A stretch of 64,000 nt of DNA from Pontibacter lucknowensis (GTDB lineage: Bacteria; Bacteroidota; Bacteroidia; Cytophagales; Hymenobacteraceae): assembly GCF_900156415.1 (NCBI RefSeq), contig NZ_FTNM01000001.1, positions 1 to 64,000 of the forward strand. Reading direction: 5' to 3'. The notes beneath the pieces were generated by a model. That model was not told the origin of the DNA. It saw only the letters and a list, made by a program, of their open reading frames with translations, and searched no databases. The position numbers and the translations under genes are program-made. Positions 63,201 through 64,000 of the stretch are shown piece after piece. The first letter of the stretch is position 1, and every line of letters starts with the position of its first letter.

Positions 63201-64000
63201 GTAAATTACTTCTGCATCCCTCCAAACCCTAACTGTATGTGTTACATTATCCCCTCTACAGAAAGGCTTCATAGATGAAGTAACAACTGCTTTGTAAATA
63301 GACTGAATCACTCGTACAGTTACAGGATCAGAAGTATTACTGCAGCCACCGGCTTTATAGGTATAAGTAACAGTATAAGTTCCTGCTCCCAGAGAACAAG
63401 GAGCGAAGGTTGAAGTTGTTGAAACTGTCTCCCCAGAAGAGTTAACCACTTTGAACTCTCCACTTGAATTAGATGGAGAAGCTGCCATGGCCACTGGCGC
63501 ATCACCTGTGTAATAAGAAGATGCCAGGTTTGTAATAGTCGGTTTTGCTGGCAGCGGGTTAACCCTCACGTAAACCTCATCCACACTAGTGTTGGAGCAG
63601 CCTCCACCGCTAACTACTCTTCTATAGTACGTCGTAGTAGTTGAGGTTACTGTTTGTACAGGAGGAGTATAAGAGGCATTAGTAGCGTTTGCGATTGCAG
63701 TCCAGTTTCCAGTTGTACCAACCCGCCGTTCCCACTGAAAACTATTGTTGAATCCTCCAGAAAGTGTTGTATTTGGCTTCTGTCCAAGTGGAGCAATAGT
63801 CGCACCAGAGCAGACCGTTTGTAAACCTGCAATTGAGTTGCCTGTAATTTGTGGAGTAACAGTCACCTTGATTGCTGCGGTTGTTATACTTTCGCACCCG
63901 CCTGAAATAACCTTTCTCTTAAACCAAGTTGTTTCTGTTAGATTTCCAGGTTCATAGTCCTTCACGTTCGTGCTTGCAATGTCGCTGAAGCCGGTCGTAG
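60270..64000 (-). CDS. Large T9SS-secreted surface protein with Ig-like repeats (partial, 3' part)
   Basis: The frame is open to the right window edge, so the N-terminus and signal peptide are outside; at least 1243 residues are present. It contains PKD/Ig-like modules typical of cell-surface and adhesin proteins, including four tandem ~90-residue repeats (start points near 62230, 61955, 61690 and 61415), each with a GGGSYC or QSGSYC opening and a GTYT or GSYK ending. The last ~85 residues form a type A T9SS sorting domain (VKAYPNPFHSEVELSI, LPRGVYIIS, ending KLLKQ). The protein should be exported by Sec and then across the outer membrane by T9SS. Confidence 0.93.
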   Translation of the reverse strand, partial: TTGFSDIASTNVKDYEPGNLTETTWFKRKVISGGCESITTAAIKVTVTPQITGNSIAGLQTVCSGATIAPLGQKPNTTLSGGFNNSFQWERRVGTTGNWTAIANATNASYTPPVQTVTSTTTTYYRRVVSGGGCSNTSVDEVYVRVNPLPAKPTITNLASSYYTGDAPVAMAASPSNSSGEFKVVNSSGETVSTTSTFAPCSLGAGTYTVTYTYKAGGCSNTSDPVTVRVIQSIYKAVVTSSMKPFCRGDNVTHTVRVWRDAEVIYPYLTNAAGEPIGADGSLVGPQEQPVANPNYEFPANTPDIVKRYAWRYFDPIVRGGTEVTSGITYQWTKNQLPEIGSNGQTFSNAGLSSLDYYAVYVTVGGGVCGPNFDRHLSSRAYTAEQANYNITLNATPNPVCQGQPVTFTATLQGDFPWVSSNLKLNWMVNGVVVNTIAYTGNNAQLQWTTANLKNGDEVSIDFNTDIEEFDKTSKCRDRSNSNTITMTVNDIVTATATPKTPSVCLNGSETFSVNVTSTGVNAVSYAWTVGTAPNARTYNTTIPSLTIGTDVTATPGTYPISVVVSNTCESIPLNLGSLTVKPAITPFAVAGGGSYCTGSPVGYPITLSDSEPGVRYTLLRGTTVVQTLAGTGEQLNFTPTSVTGTYTVSASYATAPACTIMMTGNAIIGTNPLPNVYSVTGGGAYCAGAAGVTINLSGSQTGVLYSLKKDNVEVRLLNGTGGALSFTGITEAGTYTIEATTAAPASCPRAMTGEATVYVTTLPTRFNLTGGGSYCSGGAGVPIGLVDSEIGVRYELYFEGSATAVASANGTGEAIGFGNQTAVGTYTVRATSISSATVAACPQEMGSLAVTMDELPEAITAQSGSYCETAAGVDIILPSSQPGVLYQLVSLPSNTDLGDARTSSTGSAINFGTYKAGSYKIVASNINTRCTRDIPVPTIVENPIIYATGNIIISDENGVKLASPADMEMGKKYTFTVESNILDANDTDEASIKWYMGDGVDDNKWKLMQEGGTTFTMTEPMGALQVSIRCDIPTNPGTCYDIRAMLTVDTTPIIPLPVELLYFNATKRGADVVLDWATASEQDNKGFEVQVSSDAKTFRVLGFVESKVNTTSLKQTYSFVDKENGKQGVRYYRLKQVDLDGKVEFFNIKAVHFDEVSVNKVKAYPNPFHSEVELSIDAELDGELQITVTTATGQQLLQRSVQVAKGTNIEKLTLDPNLPRGVYIISTRMGDFNNHFKLLKQ

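Overview
The window comes from a Bacteroidota chromosome of the Cytophagales type, most likely a Pontibacter- or Hymenobacter-like member of the Hymenobacteraceae. The evidence is the sigma-A promoter type (TTG, 19 bp, TAnnTTTG, seen perfectly seven times), the lack of Shine-Dalgarno sequences, a Bacteroidota-type 16S 5' end, an alternative complex III plus cytochrome oxidase gene block, a protein with a type IX secretion sorting domain, GSCFA and DUF3341 proteins and several long outer-membrane or lipoprotein genes. The genus is an inference from gene content and style. No mobile element, phage or CRISPR array was seen.

Layout. 1-1107: 5' end of a 16S rRNA gene on the minus strand with an unusual array of four tandem promoters. 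1174-5518 (minus): an apparent operon rel-fur-STAS-purA. 5760-9658 (plus): tRNA-Leu(UAG), trigger factor, clpP and clpX, each separated by strong terminators. 9748-13267 (minus): FecCD/BtuC-type permease and binding protein (no ATPase), a PTPS/QueD-family protein and lpxB. 13377-14342: hldD. 14438-16813: two paralogous lipoproteins of unknown function. 17033-18825: a LytS/LytTR two-component pair whose kinase gene carries an in-frame amber codon. 18822-26008 (minus): a 1235-residue NtrY-like kinase overlapping by 4 bp a gene for a large predicted outer-membrane beta-barrel.

26284-42700 (minus) is one 16-kb respiratory block: ActA-B-C-D-E-F (alternative complex III), cytochrome oxidase II and I, heme A synthase, heme O synthase, two subunit III-like proteins, subunit IV, SCO, DUF420 and a small CxxC membrane protein. 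It starts from a perfect promoter at 42749-42778 and ends at a hairpin at 26177-26212. ACIII oxidises menaquinol and passes electrons to the oxidase; CtaA/CtaB make its heme, and SCO and the DUF420 protein probably serve copper and assembly.

43214-44407 is the rpsF-rpsR-rplI operon. The rest (44451-64000) is mixed housekeeping and envelope genes: GSCFA protein, DUF255 thioredoxin-fold protein, PriA, an SLC13 transporter, DinB-family protein, M14 carboxypeptidase, DUF2459 protein, a sensor-like membrane protein, an S15 peptidase and the C-terminal part of a giant T9SS-secreted protein running off the right edge. A 0.9-kb gene-free stretch (50430-51352) holds several decayed dispersed hairpin repeats. 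The clearest unexplained signal is global: the heptamer TATACCT/AGGTATA occurs about 75 times by hand count, about ten times the chance number, in both orientations, in genes and between them.
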